A stretch of 64,000 nt of DNA from Pseudomonas oryzihabitans NBRC 102199 (lineage in GTDB: Bacteria > Pseudomonadota > Gammaproteobacteria > Pseudomonadales > Pseudomonadaceae): contig NZ_BBIT01000017.1 of assembly GCF_000730625.1 (NCBI RefSeq), forward strand, positions 44,008-108,007, given 5' to 3'. The notes under the pieces are model-generated. The model was given only the letters and a program-made list of their open reading frames with translations, made no database searches and was not told the DNA's origin. Position numbers and translations under genes: made by a program. Of this stretch, positions 38,052-45,560 are shown in pieces. Every line of letters starts with the position of its first letter. Positions within the stretch are counted from its first letter, which is position 1.

Positions 38052-39694
38052 GACCGCGCCTCCTTGAGCAGGATGCGCCCGGAGGAGCAGGCCGCCGTGC
38101 CCTGGCGAAAGGCGAAGTGCAACTTGCTGCGGCTGGCGTCGAAGTGGAAGGTCAGGGTCACCCGATCGCCGGGGCGCAGCAGCTGCTGGAATTTCAGCAC
38201 CTCCATCCCGGCGAACTCCGTCGGCAGGGCCAGGTGCTGGCGCGCCAGGCGCTGGGCCCAGCCCACCTGGACCACTCCGGGCACCACCGGCGCCGTGGGG
38301 AAGTGGCCGGAAAAGAACGCCAGGTCCGGCGCGACGTCCAGCTCCAGCCGCCAGCCATCTGCGGTCTGCTCGACACTGAGGGGCTCGATCTCCACCGGCC
38401 GGGGCTGGGCCAGCAGGCGCTCCACCTCGGCCTGGGCCAGTTTGCCCTGGGCGCTGTAGGGCAGCGCCAGCAGCAGGCGCCAGCGGCGCGGCAGGGCGAT
38501 GGCCTCGCAATGGCCGACCAGGTGTTCGCGCAGCTCGGCCACCAGGGCGCGGCGACCGCCGTTGCGCAGCTGGTGCAGGCCGCGCTCGCTCAGGGCGACC
38601 AGGGCGCCGAGCAGGGCGCGGCCCTGCTGCACCACGCCCAGGCGGACATCGGCGATGGCGGGATGGCCGAGCAGCCGCGCTTCGAGGGCTGGCAGGGCGA
38701 TGCGTTTTTCTTCCAGCTTGACGATGCGATCCAGGCGGCCGAGCAACTCGAAGTGGCCGTCGCCCAGCAGGCGCACGTCGTCCATGGTCTGCTCGCGCAC
38801 GCCCTGGGGCAGGTAGGGCGAGGTCAGCCAGAGGGCGCCCTCGGCATCCTGGCCCAGCTCGATGTCGGCAAAGGCCTGCCAGGGTTGCGGGCCTCTCCGC
38901 CAGGCGATGCCGCCGGTCTCGGAGCTGCCATAGACCTCGGTGGGATAACGACCGAAGCGTTGCTGACAGGCCTTGGCGGCCGCGCCTGGCAGCACGCCGC
39001 CAGAAGAGAATACCTGCACCACCTGGCCGAGGACGGCATCGTCGAGATTCTCGCCCAGGCGCTTGAGCAATGCCGGACTGCTGATCCACACCGCGCGCCG
39101 GCCCTGGCGCGACAGGGCGGCGGTCTCGCGCTGCAATTCCTCGGTGAAGGGCAGCGCCTGGCGGGCGAAGGGCCGCCCGGCGCAGAGCGGCCAGAGCACG
39201 CGAAACAGCAGGCCATAGATGTGCTGGGTGGAGACGCTGCCAAGGACGGTCGCCGCGCCAAGGGACGCGCCCCAGAGGCGCTCCAGGGCGGCGACCTCGT
39301 TGGCCAGCTGGAACAGCTGCTTGGCGATGAGTTTGGGTTCACCGCTGGAGCCCGAGGTGCTCAGGGTCAGCAGCGGCGCCTGCAGATCGAGCCGGGCGGG
39401 CGTCAGGGGTTCGGCCGCGGTCCAGCCGTCGAGGTCGTCGAGCCAGGCATCGAGCGTCGGCGCCAGGCGCGCGCGGGTGGCGGGCTGGGCATCCGCCGGC
39501 AGGATCACCTCGATCCCGGCGCGCCAGGCGCCGAGCAGGGCGCAGGCCAGGTCTTCGGCATCGTCCAGGTGCAAGGCCAGGCGCCTGAGACCGGCGTTGT
39601 GGAAGGCGGCCGCCAGCTGCAGGGCGCGCTGCCTGAGCACCAGGTCCAGCGGACTCGCGGGCGCGAGCAATTCGGCCAGGGGGGTAAAGGTCAT
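38048..39694 (-). CDS. apeH: acyl-ACP ligase fused to dehydratase half (ApeH-ApeI fusion)
   Basis: A 548-residue two-part protein. Residues about 1-430 are an ANL adenylation enzyme: P-loop STSGSSGEPKLIAK, EVYGSSETGGIAWR and a C-terminal KLEEKRI hinge region; it should activate the aryl acid starter and load it on the ACP. Residues about 445-548 are a hotdog domain with FFSGHFPTAPVVPGV, including the FabZ-like catalytic His464, but Gly478 replaces the catalytic glutamate. In several ape clusters these are separate genes apeH and apeI. Start ATG 39694 overlaps the membrane protein stop by 4 bp. Confidence 0.9.
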   Translation of the reverse strand: MTFTPLAELLAPASPLDLVLRQRALQLAAAFHNAGLRRLALHLDDAEDLACALLGAWRAGIEVILPADAQPATRARLAPTLDAWLDDLDGWTAAEPLTPARLDLQAPLLTLSTSGSSGEPKLIAKQLFQLANEVAALERLWGASLGAATVLGSVSTQHIYGLLFRVLWPLCAGRPFARQALPFTEELQRETAALSRQGRRAVWISSPALLKRLGENLDDAVLGQVVQVFSSGGVLPGAAAKACQQRFGRYPTEVYGSSETGGIAWRRGPQPWQAFADIELGQDAEGALWLTSPYLPQGVREQTMDDVRLLGDGHFELLGRLDRIVKLEEKRIALPALEARLLGHPAIADVRLGVVQQGRALLGALVALSERGLHQLRNGGRRALVAELREHLVGHCEAIALPRRWRLLLALPYSAQGKLAQAEVERLLAQPRPVEIEPLSVEQTADGWRLELDVAPDLAFFSGHFPTAPVVPGVVQVGWAQRLARQHLALPTEFAGMEVLKFQQLLRPGDRVTLTFHFDASRSKLHFAFRQGTAACSSGRILLKEARS

Positions 39695-40263
39695 GGCAGC
39701 CTCCGCACGCGCTGGCGGACCAGCCATTCGCCGGCGAACAGCAGGCCCATCAGGCCATAGGCGATGACGCCGGTATAGAGCGTCCACCAGGCCAGCGGCG
39801 CCCACAGCGCCAGGCCGGCGGCGGTCAGCGCATTGCCCAGAAAGAACAGGCACCAGACCTGGGTCACCCGGCGGGTATAGCGCACCGCGCGCGGCGGCAA
39901 CTCGGGTTCGCGCAGCCGCGCCAGGCGCTCGATCAGCGGCTGGCCGCGCAGCAGGCTCAGGCCGAACACCGCCAGCAGGAAGAGGCTGAGCAGCACCGGA
40001 TACCAGCGCAGCAAGACGGCGGCGTCGCTCAGGGCCAGCAGCAGGCAGAAGCCCAGGGCGACCAGGGCGGTGCCGCGCTGCAGGCCGTTGAGACCGGGTT
40101 GCAGCAGGCGCAGGCCCCAGAGGGCGCCGAGGCCGGCGGCGAAGAGGCGCGGCGAGAGGTGCTGCAGGCCGAAGTAGACGGCGAAGGGATAGGCCAGGCC
40201 GAGCAGGAGCAGCAGGGCACTGGCGACCAGGCCCAGGGGAGAGCGGGAAGGCAGGGCACTCAT
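39691..40263 (-). CDS. APE-cluster integral membrane protein (COG4648-like, ApeG-type)
   Basis: A 190-residue hydrophobic protein with about five to six membrane segments (for example LVASALLLLLGLAYPFAVYF, VALGFCLLLALSDAAVLL, VLLSLFLLAVFGLSLL, ALTAAGLALWAPLAWWTLYT). Similar proteins lie at this position in APE clusters; biochemical role unknown, possibly in lipid attachment or transport. ATG 40263 is 10 bp after the ACP stop; its stop overlaps the ligase start by 4 bp. Confidence 0.82.
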   Translation of the reverse strand: MSALPSRSPLGLVASALLLLLGLAYPFAVYFGLQHLSPRLFAAGLGALWGLRLLQPGLNGLQRGTALVALGFCLLLALSDAAVLLRWYPVLLSLFLLAVFGLSLLRGQPLIERLARLREPELPPRAVRYTRRVTQVWCLFFLGNALTAAGLALWAPLAWWTLYTGVIAYGLMGLLFAGEWLVRQRVRRLP

Positions 40264-40273
40264 AAGCGGCGGA

Positions 40274-40528
40274 TCAGGCGTCCGCCTGGCTGATGCGATG
40301 GACGGCCTCGACCACGTCGCCCACGGTGCGCACCTGGCGGAATTGCTCGGCGGCGATCTTGTGGCCGGTCTGGCGGCGCAGGTGGTCGATCAGGTCGACG
40401 GCGTCGATGCTGTCGATCTCCAGGTCCTCGTAGAGGTTGGCCTCCAGGGTCACCCGCTCGGGCTCCAGTTCGAAGAGTTCGACCAGGGCGCTGCGCAGGG
40501 TCTCGAAGATGGCTTCACGGCTTTGCAT
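40274..40528 (-). CDS. apeF: acyl carrier protein, second (ApeF-type)
   Basis: An 84-residue acidic carrier protein; the 4'-phosphopantetheine serine is in DLEIDSIDAVDLI. ATG 40528 is chosen because GAGGAG lies 6 bp upstream; the frame upstream to 40573 overlaps the first ACP. Two distinct ACPs are a hallmark of APE clusters. Sequence differs strongly from the preceding ACP, so they are not recent duplicates. Confidence 0.9.
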   Translation of the reverse strand: MQSREAIFETLRSALVELFELEPERVTLEANLYEDLEIDSIDAVDLIDHLRRQTGHKIAAEQFRQVRTVGDVVEAVHRISQADA

Positions 40529-40538
40529 GGCGATCTCC

Positions 40539-40799
40539 TCAGGCGGCGCGCTGGGCGGCGACAAAGGCCGCAAGGGCGTTGACGCTGGCGAAATGGGTGC
40601 GGGTGTCCTTGGCTTCGGCGTCGATGCGGATGCCGTAGCGCTTCTGGATCGCCAGGCCCAGCTCCAGGGCGTCCACCGAATCCAGACCCAGGCCGTCGCC
40701 GAACAGGATCTGGTCGTCGCCGATGTCGTCGACGGTGACGTCCTCGAGGCCGAGCGCCTCGATGATCAGGCCTTTGAGCTCGAGATTGAGATCAGTCAT
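40539..40799 (-). CDS. apeE: acyl carrier protein, first (ApeE-type)
   Basis: An 86-residue acidic carrier protein with phosphopantetheine serine in GLGLDSVDALELG and the unusual preceding GDDQILFGDGLG typical of APE and related type II carrier proteins. It probably holds the growing polyene. ATG 40799 overlaps the acyltransferase stop (40792-40794) by 8 bp. Confidence 0.9.
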   Translation of the reverse strand: MTDLNLELKGLIIEALGLEDVTVDDIGDDQILFGDGLGLDSVDALELGLAIQKRYGIRIDAEAKDTRTHFASVNALAAFVAAQRAA

Positions 40800-41559
40800 G
40801 GTTGCCGGTTTCCTTCAGGTAGAGCTGGTGCAGCTGGTCGTTGAGTTCACGCGACGCCAGCGGCAATGGCCGCCCGGCGAAGGTGGAGGGATCGATGTCG
40901 GCGCCGACGTCCAGCTGGAAGTCGAAGCGCCGCGCGGGAATGCGATACCAGGGCGTGGCCTTGGTCAGGGTGCTGGGCACCACGCGGATGATCACCGGGG
41001 TGATGCAGCGGGCGCCGCGCAGGGCGATGGCGGCGGCGCCGCGGTGGAAGCGCGGCGGCTCGCCCGGGGTGGTGCGGGTGCCCTCGGGAAAGATGATCAG
41101 CGTCTGGCCGTCGCGCAGGGCGTCGGCGGCTTCGTCGAGCATCTCGGCGCTGCCGTTGTTGCTGATGTAGCCGGCGGCCTGGATCTGCCGCTTGAGATAG
41201 GGGTTCTGCCAGAGGCCCTGCTTGACCACGCAGTTGGCGTCCGGCACCAGGCCGATGAGCACCACCACATCGATCAGCGAGGGATGGTTGGCGATGATCA
41301 GCTGGCCCGGACGCCCCAGGCGCTCGCGGCCCTGGATGCGCAGATTCATCACCCGGGTCAGCACCATGAAGGCGACGAAGAAGCGGAACAGCCGGGCATT
41401 GGCCCGCCGCGCGCGCTGGCGGCGGCGCAGGGGATCGCCCGGCAGCACCAGCAGTAGCGGCAGGATCAGCAGGCGAAAGACCAGGGCGCCGCAGCCGAAC
41501 ACCACGAAGTTGAGCCCCGTGGCCAGCAGGCGGTAGCCGTAGTCCAGGCGGCCGCTCAT
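40792..41559 (-). CDS. apeD: PlsC-type 1-acylglycerol-3-phosphate acyltransferase family (ApeD-type)
   Basis: A 255-residue membrane-associated acyltransferase: hydrophobic N-terminal segment (about 10-38), HX4D motif in IIANHPSLIDVVVL, and FPEGTRTTPGE glycerol-phosphate-binding motif. Likely builds or modifies the lipid moiety attached to the aryl polyene. The start ATG 41559 overlaps the ApeC stop as ATGA; the longer frame to 42258 is antisense to ApeC in another frame. Confidence 0.88.
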   Translation of the reverse strand: MSGRLDYGYRLLATGLNFVVFGCGALVFRLLILPLLLVLPGDPLRRRQRARRANARLFRFFVAFMVLTRVMNLRIQGRERLGRPGQLIIANHPSLIDVVVLIGLVPDANCVVKQGLWQNPYLKRQIQAAGYISNNGSAEMLDEAADALRDGQTLIIFPEGTRTTPGEPPRFHRGAAAIALRGARCITPVIIRVVPSTLTKATPWYRIPARRFDFQLDVGADIDPSTFAGRPLPLASRELNDQLHQLYLKETGNHD

Positions 41560-42278
41560 CCGCGGGCCTCCGCCTGCCAGTGCCAGGCGCGCCCGGCATA
41601 GGCGAGGTGCAGGGCGCCCGGCGCTTCCAGCAGGCGCAGCAACTCCAGGGCATGGGGCCAGGCGCTGGGCGCGGCCTCCGCCGGAGCCGGCACGCCGCTC
41701 AGGCCATGGCTGCCGCCCGGGGTCAGCAGCAGGCCCACGGCATAGGGAAAGGGGACGTCGTCGATCTGGGGGGCATAGAGGGTCGGCGGGGCCTCCTCGG
41801 CGATCACCACCAGCACGCCACTGGCGCCTTCGGCGAGCAGGGTGCAGGCCTCCAGTACGGCGTGTTCGAGGCCGTCGCGACCGGTGGCCAGGGCGTTCAT
41901 CTCGCTGTGGTCGCCGCGCAGGATCGACCACTGGCCGATGATGGCGTTGTGCACCGAGAGGCTGAACTGAGTCGGCGAGAGCGGCTCGCCGCGGGCCAGC
42001 TCCTGGAGAATGGCCAGGGTGCGCGGGGTCTCGCCATGGCGCGAGGCGAAGATCAGCGGCAGCGGCTCGCCATGGGCGTCGGCCAGCGGCCAGGCGACCT
42101 GGAAGGTCATGCGCGCCAGCCTGCTCAGGCGGCGCCGCTGCATGGCCGGCAGGAAGCTGGCATCGGGCTGGCTGCCGTCGTCCGCCGGACGCCAGGGCGC
42201 GGCGCACCACTGCCGCCAGGCGTCCTGGTCGCCAAGACCAGGTGCCCAGGCGCGCCAATCGCTAATCTGGAAGTGCAT
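41556..42278 (-). CDS. apeC: APE chain-length factor, KS-like protein lacking active-site cysteine (ApeC-type)
   Basis: A 240-residue short ketosynthase-like protein (beta-ketoacyl synthase N-terminal-like, PF13723). The region where a KS carries its nucleophile (SVHNAIIGQWSILRGDHSEM and following) has no ACxS motif, and the length is only half of a full KS. In characterised APE systems this partner forms the KS-CLF heterodimer with ApeO. It is the first gene of the operon. ATG 42278 is chosen; the GTG at 42284 is possible. The promoter at 42365-42393 gives a leader of about 80 bases. Confidence 0.87.
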   Translation of the reverse strand: MHFQISDWRAWAPGLGDQDAWRQWCAAPWRPADDGSQPDASFLPAMQRRRLSRLARMTFQVAWPLADAHGEPLPLIFASRHGETPRTLAILQELARGEPLSPTQFSLSVHNAIIGQWSILRGDHSEMNALATGRDGLEHAVLEACTLLAEGASGVLVVIAEEAPPTLYAPQIDDVPFPYAVGLLLTPGGSHGLSGVPAPAEAAPSAWPHALELLRLLEAPGALHLAYAGRAWHWQAEARG

Positions 42279-42364
42279 GTTCACAGCCGAATCTACCCCG
42301 GAGCCTTACGTGCTTGCCGTTTCATCTATCCCTGATGAGCAGGGTATTGCAGCGTTCGGCGCGC

Positions 42365-42393
42365 ATTATCCAAGCGGCTCCCACCCTAGGCAA
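42365..42393 (-). promoter_or_regulatory. sigma-70-type promoter for the APE operon
   Basis: On the minus strand TTGCCT (42393-42388), a 17-base spacer and GATAAT (42370-42365): near-consensus -35 and -10 at ideal spacing, about 87 bp before the apeC start. An imperfect CAAA-CA-TTTG palindrome touches the -35. The rest of the gap 42279-42645 holds no gene. Confidence 0.6.
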
Positions 42394-42596
42394 ACATTTG
42401 TCTGAACTTTGCGAAGGGGTGACAGTCGCGCCGCCAAGCCAGAGACAGGCTAGCGTGGCGGGAGGTAGAGAGCCCCTTTTCAGGGAATGAAACGCCGCTC
42501 CGTGCGACGAGCGGCAGCGCCAACCCCGATTCGCGGGACAGGAATGAAGGTAAAGGCGAAGCTGTCGCTGAAGGTTATCGCGATCAGGGCCTTCCC

Positions 42597-42634
42597 GGCG
42601 GCTCCAGGGGAATTTCCTCCTGCCTGGAGCCGCC
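42597..42634 (-). terminator. stem-loop following the MFS transporter gene
   Basis: A perfect 12-bp stem GGCGGCTCCAGG / CCTGGAGCCGCC with a 14-base loop, 12 bp past the MFS stop. No T-run follows, so it may be a weak or Rho-assisted terminator insulating the APE promoter. Confidence 0.5.
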
Positions 42635-42645
42635 GCGGCCCGCGA

Positions 42646-43923
42646 TCAGGCCGCCGGCAGCGGCTGCAATCGCGACAGCCGAATCGCCACGGCCAGGGCC
42701 GCCAGCAGCAGGGCGCCGATGAACAGGCCGACCCCGGTCCAGCCACCCAGGTGCCAGCAGAAGCCGCCCAGGGTCCCGGCCACGCTGGAACCGGCGTAGT
42801 AGCTGAACAGATAGAGCGACGACGCCTGGCCTCGCGCCTGGCGCGCCCGGCGGCCCACCCAGCTGCTGGCCACCGAGTGGGCGCCGAAGAAGCCGAAGGT
42901 GAACAGCAGCATCCCCGGCAGTACCAGCCACAGCGGGGTGAACAGGGTCAGCAGCAGGCCGCCGAGCTTGAGCACGATGGCCGCGGCGAAGACCTGTCGC
43001 CGACCGAAGCGATCGGCCAGGCTGCCGAACTTGGCCGAGCTGTAGATACCGGCGAGATAGACCAGCGAGAGGACGCCGATCCAGGCCTGGCTGAGATGAT
43101 AGGGCTCGGCCAGCAGGCGATAGGCGATGTAGTTGAACAGGGTGACGAAGGCGCCCATCAGCAGGAAGGCCTCCAGGAACAGCCAGGGCAGGCCGGCGTC
43201 GCGAAAGTGCAGGGCATAGCCGGCGAGCAGGCTGCGCGGTCGCAGCGGCCGTGGCTGGAAGCGTTTCGACGCTGGCAGGCTGCGCTTGAACAGCAGCGCC
43301 GCCACCAGCGCCAGCACCCCCAGGGCGCCGAGGGCGATGCGCCAGGAGACGAAGTCCACCAGCACCCCGCTGATCACCCGGCCGGACATCCCGCCCAGGG
43401 CATTGCCACTGATATAGAGGCCCATGGCATAGCCCAGGTGCTCGGGGTGCACCTCCTCGGCCAGGTAGGTCATGGCCACCGCCGCCACCCCGGCCAGCGA
43501 CAGCCCGACCAGCGCACGGGTCACCAGGATGCCGTCCCAGGTGGGCATCAGGGCGCTGAGCAGGGTGAAGGCGCCCGCAGCGAACAGCGCATAGACCATC
43601 ACCGACTTGCGCCCGATGGCATCGGAGATCGGCCCGGTCACCAGCAGGCCGCAGGCCATCAACCCGGTGGCCAGGGACAGCGACAGACTGCTGGCCGCGG
43701 CGGTGAGGCCGAAGGCCTGGGAAAAGATCGGCATCAGCGGCTGCACGCAATAGAGCAGGGCGAAGGTGGCGAAGCCGCCGCAGAACAGCGCCAGGGCGGT
43801 GCGCAGGAACTGCGGCGTGCCCTTCTCGATGAAGACGTCCGGTTCGTGGTGGGCTTCGTTGGCGGCGGGCAGGGTGGCCAAGGTGGGGGTGGATGGCGTG
43901 GCGGACGACCGGGACGTGTTCAC
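42646..43923 (-). CDS. MFS transporter (YnfM/arabinose-efflux-type)
   Basis: A 425-residue 12-helix major facilitator protein. A long hydrophilic N-terminus precedes the first helix (FLRTALALFCGGFATFALLY), and the loop-2 motif GPISDAIGRKSVM (motif A) is present between helices 2 and 3. Closest in feel to the YnfM/YdhP-type DHA1 efflux carriers. Start is GTG at 43923 with GAGG 5 bp upstream. Divergent from a LysR gene with 107 bp between, the usual arrangement for a regulator and the efflux gene it controls. Substrate unknown. Confidence 0.87.
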   Translation of the reverse strand: MNTSRSSATPSTPTLATLPAANEAHHEPDVFIEKGTPQFLRTALALFCGGFATFALLYCVQPLMPIFSQAFGLTAAASSLSLSLATGLMACGLLVTGPISDAIGRKSVMVYALFAAGAFTLLSALMPTWDGILVTRALVGLSLAGVAAVAMTYLAEEVHPEHLGYAMGLYISGNALGGMSGRVISGVLVDFVSWRIALGALGVLALVAALLFKRSLPASKRFQPRPLRPRSLLAGYALHFRDAGLPWLFLEAFLLMGAFVTLFNYIAYRLLAEPYHLSQAWIGVLSLVYLAGIYSSAKFGSLADRFGRRQVFAAAIVLKLGGLLLTLFTPLWLVLPGMLLFTFGFFGAHSVASSWVGRRARQARGQASSLYLFSYYAGSSVAGTLGGFCWHLGGWTGVGLFIGALLLAALAVAIRLSRLQPLPAA

Positions 43924-43949
43924 GGGTACCTCAGGACAGGTCTGATCTC

Positions 43950-43990
43950 ACCACCCTAGGCTGGTGGCTGCCATATATCCAATATATTGT
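43950..43990. promoter_or_regulatory. palindromic candidate LysR operator between MFS and LysR genes
   Basis: ATATAT-CCA-ATATAT (43973-43987), an AT-rich inverted repeat of LysR-box character, with a second symmetric stretch CCACCCTAGGCTGGTGG beside it. They lie in the 107-bp divergent promoter region. Confidence 0.5.
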
Positions 43991-44030
43991 CCGTCTCGAT
44001 TGATAGGTTCTACGACTCAATGGAAGACGT

Positions 44031-44921
44031 ATGGAATTGCGCCACCTGAGGTACTTCGTGGCGGTGGCTGAAGAGCTGCACTTCGGCCGCGCCGCCGAGC
44101 GCCTGAACATCTCCCAGCCACCGCTCAGCCAGCAGATCCAGGCCCTGGAAAGCGAACTGGGCACCCGCCTGCTGGAACGCACCAATCGACGCGTCGCCCT
44201 GACCGAGGCCGGCCGGCTGTTTCTCGACGAGGCCCGGCAGATCCTCCTGGCCAGCGAGCGCGCCGCCGAACGGGTCCGTCGCGCCGGCCGCGGCGAGACC
44301 GGGCAATTGCAGGTGGGCTTCAGCGCCTCCTCGCCCTTCGTCGCCACCATCCCCAAGACGCTGTTCGCCTACCGCCGCGCCTATCCCGAGGTGCGCCTGC
44401 AACTGCAGGAGATGAGCAGTCGCGAACAGATCGACGCCATGCTCGCCGGCAACCTGCAGATCGGCCTGATCCGCCCCATCGAGTTGCCCGACGCCCTGGT
44501 GGCGGTCGAACTCTTCCGCGAACCCCTGGTGGTCGCCCTGCGCCACGACCATCCCCTGGCGCAGCAGGGCAGCGGCCCGCTGTCCCTGGCTGCGCTCGCC
44601 GACGAGCCCTTCGTCTACTTCCCGCGCAGCTTCGGCACCGGCCTCTACCAACAGCTCCACAGCCTCGCCGCCCGCGCCGGCTTCACCCCGCGCATCGTCC
44701 AGGAGGCCAGCGAAGTCCTCATCATCCTCGGCCTGGTCGCCGCCGGCCTCGGCGTCACCGTGCTGCCCGCCACCTACCAGCGCACCCAGATGGAGGGGCT
44801 GGTGTATCGCGAGCTGGACGACCCGGAGGCGACCTCGGCGGTGTGGTTGCTCAGGCGCCGGGACGAGGTGTCGCCGCAGGCGGAGGCGTTTGTGGGGTTG
44901 TTGATGAGCGCAGCGCAGTAG
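44031..44921 (+). CDS. LysR family transcriptional regulator
   Basis: A 296-residue LTTR. N-terminal winged HTH (about 1-60): MELRHLRYFVAVAEELHFGR then SQPPLSQQIQALESELGTRL; effector domain (about 90-290) of the periplasmic-binding type. The pattern is close to BenM/CatM-like and other aromatic- or drug-responsive LTTRs. It probably controls the divergent MFS gene through the palindrome between them. ATG at 44031 is the standard MELRHL start. Confidence 0.92.
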   Translation: MELRHLRYFVAVAEELHFGRAAERLNISQPPLSQQIQALESELGTRLLERTNRRVALTEAGRLFLDEARQILLASERAAERVRRAGRGETGQLQVGFSASSPFVATIPKTLFAYRRAYPEVRLQLQEMSSREQIDAMLAGNLQIGLIRPIELPDALVAVELFREPLVVALRHDHPLAQQGSGPLSLAALADEPFVYFPRSFGTGLYQQLHSLAARAGFTPRIVQEASEVLIILGLVAAGLGVTVLPATYQRTQMEGLVYRELDDPEATSAVWLLRRRDEVSPQAEAFVGLLMSAAQ

Positions 44922-44952
44922 TGGCCTTGCCCGACCAGGCGCTTTGCTCGCC

Positions 44953-45360
44953 CTAGTCCGGTGTCGAGTCGGCCGGCTTCTTGCGGCGCAGGCGATTGGC
45001 GGCACGGGCGTCTTCGCTCGAGGCGAAGAAGTCGAGCTTGACCAGCCGCGACACGATGGCGCCCTCGCTGCGCTGGACCTGTGCGGCGATACGGGCGACA
45101 TCCAGTTGGGCCTCGTACCAGAGTTGCGCGAGCTGGGTGTCGTCTTCGGCTGTCCACCGGGCGCCCGCCTGGGCGGGTTTGTTGACCGTATCGGCGACCG
45201 CATCGGGAGAGGCAGCAGGGATCGGCGGCAGCGGTTGCCAGCCGTCGGCAGCCTGAGAAGCCCACAACCACAGCGAACCGTCGTCGCAAAGAGCGCAAAG
45301 CCGGTTGGACGCCGATTCCGCATCGGCAGGCAGTACCTGAATCTGGACGATCTTGCGCAC
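44953..45360 (-). CDS. small protein with C-terminal Myb/SANT-like helical segment
   Basis: A 135-residue soluble protein. The N-terminal part (CALCDDGSLWLWASQAADGW) looks like a short beta region; residues about 68-112 read ARWTAEDDTQLAQLWYEA...VARIAAQVQRSEGAIVSRLVKL, with regularly spaced tryptophans and a helix-turn-helix rhythm resembling Myb/SANT-like DNA-binding folds, and the C-terminus is basic (RLRRKKP). Start is GTG at 45360 with GGAGG 8 bp upstream. It converges on the LysR gene. Function unknown; DNA binding is an inference. Confidence 0.7.
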   Translation of the reverse strand: MRKIVQIQVLPADAESASNRLCALCDDGSLWLWASQAADGWQPLPPIPAASPDAVADTVNKPAQAGARWTAEDDTQLAQLWYEAQLDVARIAAQVQRSEGAIVSRLVKLDFFASSEDARAANRLRRKKPADSTPD

Positions 45361-45455
45361 GGCTGGGCCTCCGGTTGCTGGTCAGGAGGGAAGGATAGAG
45401 CAGGAAGATTGCAGCGGTTCCTGGTGCCTTGTCCAAATCCAGACGCTTGGGTTTG

Positions 45456-45490
45456 CCCTCACCCCGGCCCTCTCCCTGAGGGAGAGGGGG
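45456..45490. repeat. family D repeat
   Basis: CCCTCACCCCGGCCCTCTCC then CTGAGGGAGAGGGGG. With the family C element below it occupies the 200-bp gap 45361-45560. Confidence 0.65.
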
Positions 45491-45518
45491 TGTTTGGGGC
45501 GAGTACGGTGCAGGTGGG

Positions 45519-45548
45519 GCGTAGGTTGAGCGCAGCGCAGCCCAACAG
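45519..45548. repeat. family C repeat
   Basis: GCGTAGGTTGAGCGCAGCGC then AGCCCAACAGG, just downstream of the globin gene. Confidence 0.65.
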
Positions 45549-45560
45549 GGCCCAGTCCGC

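Larger units (their letters stand above)
26231..42278 (-). other. aryl polyene (APE) pigment biosynthetic gene cluster, single operon
   Basis: Eighteen minus-strand genes, nearly all overlapping by 4-13 bp, encode a full set of APE functions: starter supply (ammonia-lyase, ligase), two ACPs, KS-CLF pair, second KS, KR, dehydratase pair, thioesterase, acyltransferases, glycosyltransferase, and an export system. Gene order matches the ape clusters described in Escherichia, Xenorhabdus and Acinetobacter (apeC to apeR). The expected product is a yellow aryl-polyene carboxylic acid linked to an outer-membrane lipid, protective against oxidative stress and involved in biofilm formation. Individual letter assignments below rest on order and domain and are firmest for C, E/F, H, I, O, P, Q and R. 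Confidence 0.93.

Noticed and set aside
37314..39089. 591-residue frame suggesting a long glycosyltransferase
   Set aside because: The first ~346 codons are shadow of the ligase; GT2 homology begins right after the TTGA overlap at 38051.
26231..42278. Interpretation as a fatty-acid or siderophore cluster
   Set aside because: KS-CLF, HAL-type lyase, two ACPs, MMPL, LolA-like and DUF3261 together specify aryl polyene; no NRPS or siderophore receptor is present.
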